NCBI GenBank assembly: GCA_028702365.1
Contig: JAQVOZ010000057.1
Location: forward strand, 1 to 7,756
Length of the DNA stretch: 7,756 bases
Reading direction: 5' to 3'
Source: Candidatus Omnitrophota bacterium
Lineage (GTDB): Bacteria > Omnitrophota > Gorgyraeia > Duberdicusellales > 4484-171
Shown here piece by piece: positions 1-6,801 of the stretch. Each line of letters starts with the position of its first letter. Position 1 is the stretch's first letter. Under the pieces are notes generated by a model, which was given only the letters and a program-made list of their open reading frames with translations, was not told where the DNA came from and did no database searches. The translations under genes and the position numbers were made by a program.

Positions 1-152
1 TTTTCCTTTAATTGCACTGCTTCCTCAATCGCATACATATCAAAAGGATTGATTATGGAAGCAACGCCCTCTCTAACCAGAGTATTGGTCTCAGGATTAA
101 TTCTTACATCAGTTGTATCCGGAACCTGTTTTATACAAACTACTATCTTCAT
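1..152 (-). CDS. etfB: Electron transfer flavoprotein subunit beta (EtfB/FixA), N-terminal part only
   Basis: Only the first 50 codons lie in the window; the gene runs off the left edge. The translation begins MKIVVCIKQVPDTTDVRI and continues through NPFDMYAIEEAVQLKE. This is the typical EtfB start: a KxxVCIKQVPD strand at the N-terminus, then the NPxDxxAxEEA segment. EtfB pairs with EtfA to form a soluble FAD-containing electron carrier between dehydrogenases and a quinone oxidoreductase. In anaerobes, bifurcating versions use NADH and ferredoxin. Which type this is cannot be told, because the rest of EtfB and the EtfA gene are outside. The ATG at 150-152 is the natural start, preceded by a weak purine stretch (AGAAAGA) and a plausible promoter. 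It probably begins a new transcription unit after the MFS gene upstream. Family assignment is confident from the N-terminus; the subtype is unknown. Confidence 0.88.
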   Translation of the reverse strand, partial: MKIVVCIKQVPDTTDVRINPETNTLVREGVASIINPFDMYAIEEAVQLKE

Positions 153-165
153 ATTTTATCTTTCT

Positions 166-193
166 AAAATACTATGTATTTAATAAATGTCAA
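166..193 (-). promoter_or_regulatory. Candidate sigma-70 promoter for etfB
   Basis: In the 47 bp gap between the MFS gene stop and etfB, the minus strand carries a perfect -35 box TTGACA (188-193). A 16 bp spacer follows, then a 4/6 match to the -10 box, TATTTT (166-171). The predicted start of transcription, near 159-160, would leave a leader of only about 8 bases before the etfB ATG at 152. The perfect -35 box supports the call; the weak -10 box and AT-rich background weaken it. Confidence 0.4.
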
Positions 194-199
194 TAAAAT

Positions 200-1387
200 T
201 TAAGCGTTTTTCAGCTTTTTTCTTGCAACTAAAAGGACGGGTATTGCGGCAAGCTGGGCGAAAACAGAAAAAGCAACTAAATAGAATACATGCTTATCAT
301 ACAGGATACCCATAAGGGCGCTTCCTAAAAACCAAAATAAGCCGTAACCCGTATTAAATATCCCATAGGCTGAACCGCGCTTATTGCTGGCCACCATAGT
401 TGCAACTGCTGCGCGCATAATAGATTCCTGGGCCCCCATACCTATGCCCCAAACAGCCATACCTAAAAGTGCCAAACCAAATCCTCCTAAAAAAACAAGC
501 GGGGCAAAAAAAGCAGAAATCAATACTACAAAAATAAGAACATTCATCCCGATACGGTCGAAAAATTTTCCGCAGACCAGGGCAGAGATTGCATCAACCG
601 CCATGGCAATTGCATAAAATACCGGTATCCAGTTGTCGGTAACTATGATATGTTTTTTCAAATGATACGCAATCAAAGGATAATCAGCGTAACCCGCCGC
701 AATTAAACCTATGGCTAAAAGATAAATCCAGAAAACTCCGGGCAAGCCTTTACCCTCGATTTTTTTACTTACCGGTTCAAATTCGCGCGGGCTTGGGTAG
801 CTGATACGCGCAACAACAAGAACAATTAAAGCAAGCACGGCAGGTATCGCTAAAGTTATAAAACCGGTTTTGTAGCTTCCTTTAAAATATAAAATTGCGG
901 CAATTATCAGCGGGCCGGTAAGTGCTCCGATTTGATCCATTGCCTCATGCACGCCAAAACCCCAGCCCTGGCCTACTTGTTTTGTCGCATGGGAAAGTAT
1001 TGCGTCACGCGCAGGTGAACGTATTGCTTTACCCATTCTTTCTACAATTATAAGGCCTGCGGCAACTTCCCACCTGCCCGCAAGCGCGAGAAGCGGCACT
1101 GCCAAAAGATTTACCGCGTAACCTAAAATTGTTATTGTCCAATACTTTCCGGTTTTATCGCTAAGATATCCTGAGGCAAGCCTTAATGCATAGCCGATAA
1201 ATTCTCCAAGGCCGGAAAAAACTCCAACTACCGTTGCGCTTGCGCCAAGAATTGCAAAATAAGGCCCTATTACGCTGCGCGCACCCTCGTAGGTAATGTC
1301 AGCAAACAGGCTTACAAAACCAAGCATGATAATAAACCTGAAAGCTGATTTTTTTAAAGTTTCTGGTGTCTTGTTTTCTAAGTTCAT
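200..1387 (-). CDS. MFS permease, MJ1317-like type, substrate unknown
   Basis: This is a 395-residue integral membrane protein with about 12 hydrophobic segments, the usual size for a major facilitator superfamily transporter. The loop after TM2 carries a motif-A-like GYLSDKTGKYW (about residues 73-83). The TM4-TM5 region reads ERMGKAIRSPARDAILS (116-132), followed by GVHEAMDQIGALTGP (145-159). The C-terminal half has NKRGSAYGIFNTGYG. From memory, this set is typical of the MJ1317-like MFS branch found in archaea and many anaerobic bacteria; no substrate is established. I chose the ATG at 1385-1387, 8 bases after the ZIP gene stop. A TTG at 1448-1450 would add 21 residues that overlap the ZIP gene and look unlike a transporter N-terminus. 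No Shine-Dalgarno is visible, so translation may be coupled to the ZIP gene. It lies in a block of three transporter genes. Confidence 0.85.
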   Translation of the reverse strand: MNLENKTPETLKKSAFRFIIMLGFVSLFADITYEGARSVIGPYFAILGASATVVGVFSGLGEFIGYALRLASGYLSDKTGKYWTITILGYAVNLLAVPLLALAGRWEVAAGLIIVERMGKAIRSPARDAILSHATKQVGQGWGFGVHEAMDQIGALTGPLIIAAILYFKGSYKTGFITLAIPAVLALIVLVVARISYPSPREFEPVSKKIEGKGLPGVFWIYLLAIGLIAAGYADYPLIAYHLKKHIIVTDNWIPVFYAIAMAVDAISALVCGKFFDRIGMNVLIFVVLISAFFAPLVFLGGFGLALLGMAVWGIGMGAQESIMRAAVATMVASNKRGSAYGIFNTGYGLFWFLGSALMGILYDKHVFYLVAFSVFAQLAAIPVLLVARKKLKNA

Positions 1388-1395
1388 ATAAAAAT

Positions 1396-2151
1396 TTATT
1401 TTTCGATAAATAACAAAGAAGCCATAATCAAAACTCCGGCAACCAGCCAAATAAATTGCCAGAAAGCGCTTGAAATTTTTACCTCACAGCCCTCATGAAG
1501 CTCAGGAATAAGGTCGGAACCGGCGATATAAATAAATCCTCCCGCAGTTATAGGCACCAGCGCCGCGGTAAAACCTTTCACATGAGAACCTATGGTAAGC
1601 GCGACTATAGCGCCTAAAATTGATGTTACTGCAGAAAGAAAATTAAAAATTAATGCCTTTTTTATGGACAATCCGCCATGAACAAGCACTCCGAAATCTC
1701 CGATTTCCTGCGGGATTTCGTGCAGAATTACTGCAAGCGTTGTGGTGATGCCAAGCGGGATACTTACTAAATATGTCGCGCCGATAATTAAGCCATCAAT
1801 AAAATTATGCACTCCGTCTCCGATTAGATTAAGCGCAACTACCGGCTTCCACTTTTGCTCGTGGCTCGGCGCATGGCAGTGGTGCCAGCGAATAAATTTT
1901 TCTAAAACAAAGAAAATAAGGATTCCTGCGATTATATAAAGTGAGGTAGTAAGATTTGCGCCTAATTCCTTGAAGGCCTCCGGAAGAAGATGGATAAAAG
2001 CATCCCCAAAAAGCCCGCCGACTGCAAAGCTAACGAGAAAAAGCAGTATCTTATAGAGGGCTTCCCGTTTTAAGGAAAGCGTAAGTACGCCGATAAGCGA
2101 GATAAGGCTTACTATAATAACACTTACTAAACTATATACCCATATTTGCAT
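1396..2151 (-). CDS. ZIP family divalent metal transporter, HEIPxExGD (LIV-1-like) motif
   Basis: This 251-residue inner-membrane protein has about eight hydrophobic segments, the ZIP (SLC39-type) layout. The metal site is explicit: HNFIDG in TM4 (H115, N116, D119) and HEIPQEIGD in TM5 (H144, E145, Q148, E149, D152). D50 and H54 lie in TM2 within GDAFIHLLPE. A His-rich loop, WHHCHAPSHE (89-98), sits between TM3 and TM4, where ZIP proteins often bind metal before uptake. HExPxExGD is characteristic of the LIV-1 branch and its bacterial relatives; Q148 replaces the second His found in many eukaryotic members. Likely substrates are Zn(II), Fe(II) or Mn(II); specificity cannot be read from the sequence. 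The ATG at 2149-2151 is fixed by a TAA three codons upstream (2158-2160) and opens directly into TM1. The MFS gene follows after 8 bp, so the two are probably co-transcribed. Confidence 0.92.
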   Translation of the reverse strand: MQIWVYSLVSVIIVSLISLIGVLTLSLKREALYKILLFLVSFAVGGLFGDAFIHLLPEAFKELGANLTTSLYIIAGILIFFVLEKFIRWHHCHAPSHEQKWKPVVALNLIGDGVHNFIDGLIIGATYLVSIPLGITTTLAVILHEIPQEIGDFGVLVHGGLSIKKALIFNFLSAVTSILGAIVALTIGSHVKGFTAALVPITAGGFIYIAGSDLIPELHEGCEVKISSAFWQFIWLVAGVLIMASLLFIEK

Positions 2152-2246
2152 ATATCTTTAGATTATATCTTAAATTCTCTTTTCGCAAAACAACAAAAAT
2201 TTATTCGCCCTTCGCCTCTCCTCCATCATCCTTCTATTGCCTGTTA
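2152..2246 (-). other. Purine-rich intergenic region with weak promoter and a 19-codon reading frame
   Basis: This gap separates the EntS-like MFS gene from the ZIP gene. On the minus strand it starts with a purine-rich run containing several Shine-Dalgarno-like words (AGAAGG, GGAGGAG, GAAGGG). The pentamer GCGAA then occurs three times as direct repeats (plus-strand TTCGC at 2182-2186, 2204-2208 and 2211-2215). A reading frame from ATG-ATG at 2229 to TAA at 2170 would encode 19 residues, MMEERRRANKFLLFCEKRI. A perfect -10 box TATAAT lies at 2162-2167, but its best -35 partner, TTGCGA (2183-2188), is only 15 bp away. That promoter would leave a leader of about 4 bases before the ZIP start. 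The region could be a leader, a small gene or a dispersed repeat; none is established. Confidence 0.25.
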
Positions 2247-3527
2247 TCACGCCATATGCATTTTTGAGAGCGCCTCTTTTAACTGTTTCGATTTAGCCGC
2301 AAATAACAATGCTCCGGCTATAGAAAACAATCCCCCTAAAATCAAAGTATGAGGGGCTCCTATTGTGTGCGCCAAATATCCCGAAGATAAGCCTCCGAAG
2401 GGTGCAACTCCCATAAAGCACATTGTATAAAAACTCATAACGCGGCCGCGCTTGTTATCATCAACAATAGTTTGCACAACGGTGTTACTGGATGCAAGCT
2501 GCACCATCATACTAAAACCTGCAACGAGCAACACTAATAACGAAAACCAGATAACATGCGAAAAAGAAAAAACAATCAAGCTTGCTCCAAATATTGCGGA
2601 AGCTATCCAAATTTTATTTGCAAGATGTAAAACGCTTTGGTGAGAAGCAAGATACAATGTGCCTGCTATTGCACCAATTCCGATAGCAGCCATTAAAATT
2701 CCGTAGATTTGAGGGCCCCCTCCAAAAATATCAACCGCAAAAACAGGCATAAGCACAGCATAGGACATGCCGGTTAAACTTGCAACGGCAGTCAAGAAAA
2801 GTATTGCTTTTATCGGCAGAAATCCAAAAGTATAAGAAAAACCTTCTTTAAAATCTTTTAAAATATCTCCTCTTTGCACGGGCGTTTTACGTAATTTAAC
2901 CTGCATCCTCGTCAATGCCCAGATAACGGCAATGTAACTTAAACCGTTTATCAAGAAACAAATACTTTCTCCGGTAATAGCAATAAGCATACCGGCAACA
3001 GACGGGCCGATAAGCCGAGCGGCATTAAAGATAAAAGAGTTAAGCGCAATGGCATTGGCTAAGTCTTTTTTATTTTCAACCATTTCAACAATAAATGACT
3101 GGCGCGTAGGTATATCAATAGCGTTAATGATGCCAAGAAACATGCTGAGTGCGATAATAAGCCATACGCTTATTAATGATTTGGAGGCAAGAAAAAAAAG
3201 GATAAAAGCCTGAAGCATAGAAAGGCTTTGCGTAATTATAAGCATGCGGTGCCTGTTGTAGCGATCCACAAATACTCCGATAAACGGGCTTAGGAAAAAT
3301 GCAAATATCTGGCTTGAAAAAGCAATCATGCCTAAAATGAGCGGCGAATTAGTCATGCGATAAACCAGCCAGCTCATTGCTATTGTCTGCATCCAGGTGC
3401 CGATAAGTGAAATAATCTGCCCGCTAAAAAAGAGCCTGAAATTTTTGTAGCGTAAAGAACGGAAAATAATGCCGAGCTCCGTTATTTTAAATCTGGAATT
3501 TTTGTTTTCTAAATTTGCTTCTTGCAT
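2247..3527 (-). CDS. MFS exporter, EntS/MFS_3-like (DHA3-type drug or siderophore efflux)
   Basis: This 426-residue integral membrane protein has about 12 hydrophobic segments. The N-terminus, FRSLRYKNFRLFF (22-34) then GQIISLIGTWMQTIAMSWLVY (residues 36-56), is the classic opening of the EntS-like branch (Pfam MFS_3, PF05977). Motif A appears as GVFVDRYNRHRML (84-96), and IPTRQSFIVEMV (139-150) is the conserved TM4-TM5 stretch. NKRGRVMSFY in the second half matches the branch's central C-terminal motif. Known relatives export enterobactin or macrolides using proton motive force; this protein's substrate is unknown. The start is the ATG at 3525-3527, 36 bp after purC. No Shine-Dalgarno precedes it (CTAAAACCC ATG). 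The TGA stop is followed immediately by an in-frame TAA. It follows pckG and purC and may be transcribed with them, although the gap could hold its own promoter. It is unrelated in branch to the second MFS gene in the window. Confidence 0.88.
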   Translation of the reverse strand: MQEANLENKNSRFKITELGIIFRSLRYKNFRLFFSGQIISLIGTWMQTIAMSWLVYRMTNSPLILGMIAFSSQIFAFFLSPFIGVFVDRYNRHRMLIITQSLSMLQAFILFFLASKSLISVWLIIALSMFLGIINAIDIPTRQSFIVEMVENKKDLANAIALNSFIFNAARLIGPSVAGMLIAITGESICFLINGLSYIAVIWALTRMQVKLRKTPVQRGDILKDFKEGFSYTFGFLPIKAILFLTAVASLTGMSYAVLMPVFAVDIFGGGPQIYGILMAAIGIGAIAGTLYLASHQSVLHLANKIWIASAIFGASLIVFSFSHVIWFSLLVLLVAGFSMMVQLASSNTVVQTIVDDNKRGRVMSFYTMCFMGVAPFGGLSSGYLAHTIGAPHTLILGGLFSIAGALLFAAKSKQLKEALSKMHMA

Positions 3528-3563
3528 GGGTTTTAGCAGAAAGATTGGAACTAGAAATACTGG

Positions 3564-4448
3564 CTACAATTCTATACCGGCGAGAACTCTTAATGCCTCT
3601 TTATATTTAGCCTCTGTCTTTTTAATAACATCCTGGGGTAATTCCGGGGCAGGCGGATTTTTATCCCATTTTATCGATTCAAGGTAGTCTCTCACGAATT
3701 GCTTATCGTAGCTTGCCTGAGGAGAGCCAGGCGTAAATTGTGCTTTTGGCCAGAAACGCGAAGAGTCCGGAGTAAGCACTTCATCTATTAGAATAATTTT
3801 ATCTCCATCAAAACCGAATTCAAATTTTGTATCTGCTATGATTATGCCTTTCGCCTCTGCGTAGTCAGAACATTTTTTATAAATTTTAAGGCTTGCCTCT
3901 TTCAAAAAAGCGCTTGTTCTTTTACCGATTTTTTCTTCCATATAGCCATTGCTAACATTTATATCGTGGCCCACTTCCTCTTTTGTGGCTGGAGTGAATA
4001 TGGCCTCCGGCAATTTATCGCTTTCTTTTAATCCGGCAGGTAATTTTATCCCGCAAATACTCTGCGATTTTTTATATTCTTTATAACCTGAACCTGCCAA
4101 ATAACCCCTTACGACACACTCAAAAGAAACGGGTTTGGTTTTTTTTACAAGCATCGAACGATTTGCTAACACGTCTTTATATTTTTTTAGATTTTCAGGA
4201 TACGCATCTACGTCCGCAGTTATCAGATGATTTGGAATTATATCTTTTGTAAAATCAAACCAGAAAACCGATATTCTGTTTAAAACTGCGCCTTTATTTG
4301 GAATCGCATTTGGAAGGATAACATCAAAAGCGGAAATTCTGTCGGTTGAAACAACAAGCAGAGAGCTTCCAACCTCATAGACGTCGCGCACTTTGCCGCG
4401 CCGGAAAAGTTTTAAATCCGGAAAATCCGTATGCAATACTTCTTTCAC
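3564..4448 (-). CDS. purC: Phosphoribosylaminoimidazole-succinocarboxamide synthase (SAICAR synthetase)
   Basis: PurC joins CAIR and L-aspartate using ATP to form SAICAR in cytosolic de novo purine synthesis. All family signatures are visible: RRGKVRDVYEV (16-26) at the ATP-binding glycine loop, STDRISAFDV (34-43), and VRGYLAGSGYKEY (113-125). They continue with FTPATKEEVGHD (151-162), IADTKFEFG (204-212) and IDEVLTPDSSRFWP (221-234). At 294 residues it is the longer form, also seen in yeast and many bacteria, rather than the roughly 237-residue E. coli form. The start is a GTG (4446-4448), preceded at 10 bases by AAAAGG (4459-4464), which lies within the last codons of pckG. No other initiator exists between it and the in-frame pckG TAG. 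The 6 bp spacing suggests a shared transcript and perhaps translational coupling with pckG. It ends in TAG. Confidence 0.97.
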   Translation of the reverse strand: MKEVLHTDFPDLKLFRRGKVRDVYEVGSSLLVVSTDRISAFDVILPNAIPNKGAVLNRISVFWFDFTKDIIPNHLITADVDAYPENLKKYKDVLANRSMLVKKTKPVSFECVVRGYLAGSGYKEYKKSQSICGIKLPAGLKESDKLPEAIFTPATKEEVGHDINVSNGYMEEKIGKRTSAFLKEASLKIYKKCSDYAEAKGIIIADTKFEFGFDGDKIILIDEVLTPDSSRFWPKAQFTPGSPQASYDKQFVRDYLESIKWDKNPPAPELPQDVIKKTEAKYKEALRVLAGIEL

Positions 4449-4454
4449 GTTTAT

Positions 4455-6227
4455 CTAGCCTTTTAATTTTTTTTCAAGGATGTCGAATTCCTCGTGTAAT
4501 TCTTTAGGCATATGATTGCCGAATTTTTCAAAGAATTCCTCCGCCTCTTTTAATTCCGTATCCCATTTGTCTTCATCTATCGAAAAAACTTTCTTCATAT
4601 TGCTATCACTGACAGAAAGCCCTTCCCTGTCAAAACTTTTTAAATCAGGCACCAGTCCTATATGGGTTTCCTTGGCAAGGGCTTTATTTTTCGTACGCTC
4701 AATTATCCATTTAAGCACTCTTATATTTTCCCCAAAACCCGGCCAGAGGAATTTTCCGGCATCGTCTTTTCTGAACCAGTTTACAAAAAATATTTTTGGA
4801 GGGTTTTTAAGAATTTTCCCCATTTTAAGCCAATGGCCGAAATAATCGCCCATATTGTATCCGCAGAAAGGAAGCATAGCCATTGGGTCCCTGCGTAAAA
4901 CTCCAACTTTACCCTGGGCCGCAGCTGTTGTTTCAGAACCCATCATAGCCCCGGAAAAAACGCCATGGTCCCAGTCAAAACTTTCATATACGAGAGGAAG
5001 CAGGTTTGAACGCCTGCCTCCCAAAATTATTCCTGATATAGGAACACCTTGGGGATTGTCGAAATCCTTGGAAAGCGTGGTACACTGGTTTATAGAAACC
5101 GTAAAACGCGAATTCGGATGTGCGCACTTCTGTCCGGAAGCTCTGTCAAATTTGTTGCCCTGCCAGTCTAGCAGATTGGCTGGATAATCTTTCGTAAGAG
5201 ACTCCCACCAAGGCTCATTTGTATCGGTATTTAAAGCTGTGTTTGTAAAAAGAGTGGGGTAAAAAGTTCCGGCTTTAAGCGTATCAATCATGCAGGGGTT
5301 TGTATTATAAGATGTACCTGGAGCGACACCGAAAAACCCCGCCTCAGGGTTACTTGCCCAAAGCCTGCCATCGTCTCCTACCCTAATCCAGGCTATGTCG
5401 TCGCCAAGAGTCCAAATTTTATAGCCGGGAAGTGCCGAACGAAGCATTGAAAGGTTTGTTTTTCCGCAGGCGCTGGGAAGAGCTGCTACAAGATAGTCAA
5501 CGTTTCCCTTTGGGTCTTCAACTCCAATTATAATCATATGCTCGGCAAGCCAGCCCTCACGAAAACCCAAGTACGAAGCAAGCCTAAGTGATATGCATTT
5601 TTTTCCAAGCAAAGCATTTCCTCCGTAGCCTGAGCCTATACTCCAGACTAAACTTTCTTCGGGAAAATGCATTATAAGGCGGCGCTCCGGGCTCAAGTCT
5701 CCTATTGAGTGCAATCCTTTTATGAAATTATCACTGTTGTCTATACGCTTCAATACATCGGAACTCATGCGTGTCATGATGCGCATACTTACCGCAACAT
5801 AGCTTACGTCTGTTACCTGTACGCAAAATTTTGCAAAAGGCGAATCAGGGTTGCCCATTACAAAAGGCAATACATACATGGTCCTGCCGCGCATGCAGCC
5901 ACGGGTTATCTTCTTCATTGCCTCTTTTGCTTCATCGGGCGCCATCCAATTATTGTTAGGGCCGGTGAGCTCCTTGGAAGAGTGACAAACAAAAGTAAGA
6001 TTTTCCGTACGAGCTACATCTGAGGGATGACTTCTGTGCAGGTAAGCATTTGGCCAGGATTTTTGATTCAATTCGTAGAATACCGGTTTGCCGTTTATCT
6101 TTTCTTCTTTTATGCCGCGCTCAATAAGTAAACGCGCTTCTTTTTCTGAACCGTTGCACCAATAAATATCCCGCGGCTCTGTTAGTTTAGCTACTTCCTC
6201 AACCCATTTTTCAACTGCATTTGCCAT
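4455..6227 (-). CDS. pckG: Phosphoenolpyruvate carboxykinase (GTP)
   Basis: This 590-residue cytosolic enzyme interconverts oxaloacetate plus GTP with PEP, CO2 and GDP, at the junction of gluconeogenesis and anaplerosis. Its length and motifs fit the GTP-dependent family, not the roughly 540-residue ATP-dependent one. Visible elements are ARTENLTF (72-79, with the R-loop arginine R73) and GYGGNALLGKKC (200-211, substrate- and Mn-binding lysine region). H230 is in AEHMIII. The P-loop PSACGKTNLS (251-260) carries the reactive Cys254. GDDIAWIR (275-282) supplies metal-binding aspartates. NPEAGFFGVAPGT (293-305) and GGRRSN (403-408) follow. The mobile lid is GSETTAAAQGK (430-440), and NWFRKDDAGKFLWPGFGEN (483-501) is the guanine-binding part. 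All catalytic residues I can place are present. The ATG at 6225-6227 has an AGGA Shine-Dalgarno five bases upstream. It leads the unit that continues with purC and perhaps the MFS exporter. Confidence 0.98.
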   Translation of the reverse strand: MANAVEKWVEEVAKLTEPRDIYWCNGSEKEARLLIERGIKEEKINGKPVFYELNQKSWPNAYLHRSHPSDVARTENLTFVCHSSKELTGPNNNWMAPDEAKEAMKKITRGCMRGRTMYVLPFVMGNPDSPFAKFCVQVTDVSYVAVSMRIMTRMSSDVLKRIDNSDNFIKGLHSIGDLSPERRLIMHFPEESLVWSIGSGYGGNALLGKKCISLRLASYLGFREGWLAEHMIIIGVEDPKGNVDYLVAALPSACGKTNLSMLRSALPGYKIWTLGDDIAWIRVGDDGRLWASNPEAGFFGVAPGTSYNTNPCMIDTLKAGTFYPTLFTNTALNTDTNEPWWESLTKDYPANLLDWQGNKFDRASGQKCAHPNSRFTVSINQCTTLSKDFDNPQGVPISGIILGGRRSNLLPLVYESFDWDHGVFSGAMMGSETTAAAQGKVGVLRRDPMAMLPFCGYNMGDYFGHWLKMGKILKNPPKIFFVNWFRKDDAGKFLWPGFGENIRVLKWIIERTKNKALAKETHIGLVPDLKSFDREGLSVSDSNMKKVFSIDEDKWDTELKEAEEFFEKFGNHMPKELHEEFDILEKKLKG

Positions 6228-6232
6228 ATTTT

Positions 6233-6236
6233 TCCT
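6233..6236 (-). promoter_or_regulatory. Ribosome binding site of pckG
   Basis: AGGA five bases before the pckG ATG, in the context AATAGGAAAAAT. It is the clearest Shine-Dalgarno sequence in the window and confirms the start at 6227. Confidence 0.75.
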
Positions 6237-6275
6237 ATTGTTTTACGAATTTTACTAAAATGTTTGTTTTATTTA

Positions 6276-6307
6276 AGAATAACCGCTATTACGAAAAAAT
6301 CAAGCGG
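6276..6307 (-). promoter_or_regulatory. Candidate pckG promoter overlapped by an inverted repeat
   Basis: On the minus strand, a -35-like TTGATT (6298-6303) and a -10-like TATTCT (6276-6281) are separated by 16 bp, each a 4/6 match. They would start transcription near 6269, leaving a leader of about 40 bases that contains the AGGA site. A 5 bp perfect inverted repeat, CCGCT/AGCGG (6303-6307 and 6283-6287 on the plus strand), with 15 bp between the arms, brackets the spacer. It is the only GC-rich patch in an AT-rich gap, so it could be an operator. A second -10-like TAAAAT (6249-6254) has no convincing -35 box. Confidence 0.3.
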
Positions 6308-6313
6308 AAATTT

Positions 6314-6344
6314 AAAAAAATGGGTTTTAGAGAGGTATTTTTTT
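6314..6344 (-). terminator. Possible AT-only terminator after the PPOX-like gene
   Basis: A perfect 8 bp inverted repeat, AAAAAAAT/ATTTTTTT, has 15 bases between the arms. The stop codon of the PPOX-like gene (6327-6329) falls in the loop. On the minus strand the second arm ends in a seven-T run, as an intrinsic terminator would. The stem has no G-C pairs, so it would be weak, and it may simply reflect two poly-A/T tracts in an AT-rich gap. Confidence 0.2.
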
Positions 6345-6800
6345 AAGATGGCTGGGTGTCAGGTCAACTATGTTTTCCACATCTACCACTATAAGATATT
6401 CAGGATGAGGAAATTTTGCTTCAGGATGATGGCCTGACTTTCTATAATCTTTAATGCTTTTTATTACTCTTTTTGAAATTCTCTGTATCACCCGCTCTTC
6501 CCATGCTTTTATGATATGGTTTTCTATTTTATCTCTATCAACAATTTTAGCTCTTCCCTGTAGAGTGTAGCCCATAAAAAGATGCTCATCAACTGATGTT
6601 ATGCTTATTGTCGGATTTGCCTTTAGATTCCTAAAGGTTCCTGCTTTGTATAAATCAACCAGGAAAATTTTCCCTTTTTTTTCTATGCCCACAATGCTCT
6701 TGGCGGCGCAATGGATGCTTCCTTCTGCGTCAAGCGTAGAAACAATACTAAAGCTTTGTTTTTCAAGGAAATTTACTATTGTATCCGATAATGTTTTCAT
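6327..6800 (-). CDS. Pyridoxamine 5'-phosphate oxidase-related FMN-binding split-barrel protein
   Basis: This 157-residue soluble protein has the fold pattern of the PNPOx-like FMN-binding split barrel. An N-terminal strand pair is FSIVSTLDAEGSIHCA (17-32). The core motif KGKIFLVDLYKAGTFRNLKANPTIS (42-66) is the stretch where family members place the flavin phosphate and the TxxNLKxNP turn. GYTLQGRAKIV (77-87) follows. The tail (EAKFPHPEYLIVVDVENIVDLTP, 127-149) is a usual end for this family. It is too short and divergent to be called PdxH; relatives include flavin reductases, F420- or FMN-dependent reductases and proteins of unknown role. The ATG at 6798-6800 lies one base after the trxB stop with no Shine-Dalgarno, implying translational coupling and a joint redox role. 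A TTG at 6875 would add 25 non-homologous residues inside trxB and was not used. Confidence 0.85.
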   Translation of the reverse strand: MKTLSDTIVNFLEKQSFSIVSTLDAEGSIHCAAKSIVGIEKKGKIFLVDLYKAGTFRNLKANPTISITSVDEHLFMGYTLQGRAKIVDRDKIENHIIKAWEERVIQRISKRVIKSIKDYRKSGHHPEAKFPHPEYLIVVDVENIVDLTPSHLKKIPL

Positions 6801-6801
6801 A

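Noticed and set aside
384..617. Plus-strand reading frame of 77 codons antisense to the MJ1317-like MFS gene
   Set aside because: It lies wholly opposite a well-supported transporter gene, and its low-complexity product resembles no family I know.
1388..1450. N-terminal extension of the MJ1317-like MFS gene to a TTG at 1450
   Set aside because: It would overlap the ZIP coding region by 55 bases, and the added residues do not look like a transporter start. The ATG at 1387 sits directly after the ZIP stop.
2146..2352. Plus-strand frame of 68 codons across the gap between the ZIP gene and the EntS-like MFS gene
   Set aside because: Its second half is antisense to the MFS C-terminus and no family resemblance is seen. 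The minus-strand content of the gap is more structured.
3528..3563. Terminator or promoter between purC and the EntS-like MFS gene
   Set aside because: The 36 bp gap shows no stable hairpin with a T run and no convincing -35/-10 pair, so I could not support a transcript boundary there.
4516..5187. Several plus-strand frames (about 78-110 codons) antisense to pckG
   Set aside because: They overlap one another and a fully conserved pckG, and have no recognisable domains. They are shadows of pckG codon use.
5709..6023. Plus-strand frame of 104 codons antisense to the 5' half of pckG
   Set aside because: It is opposite conserved PEPCK coding sequence, and its product has no recognisable motif.
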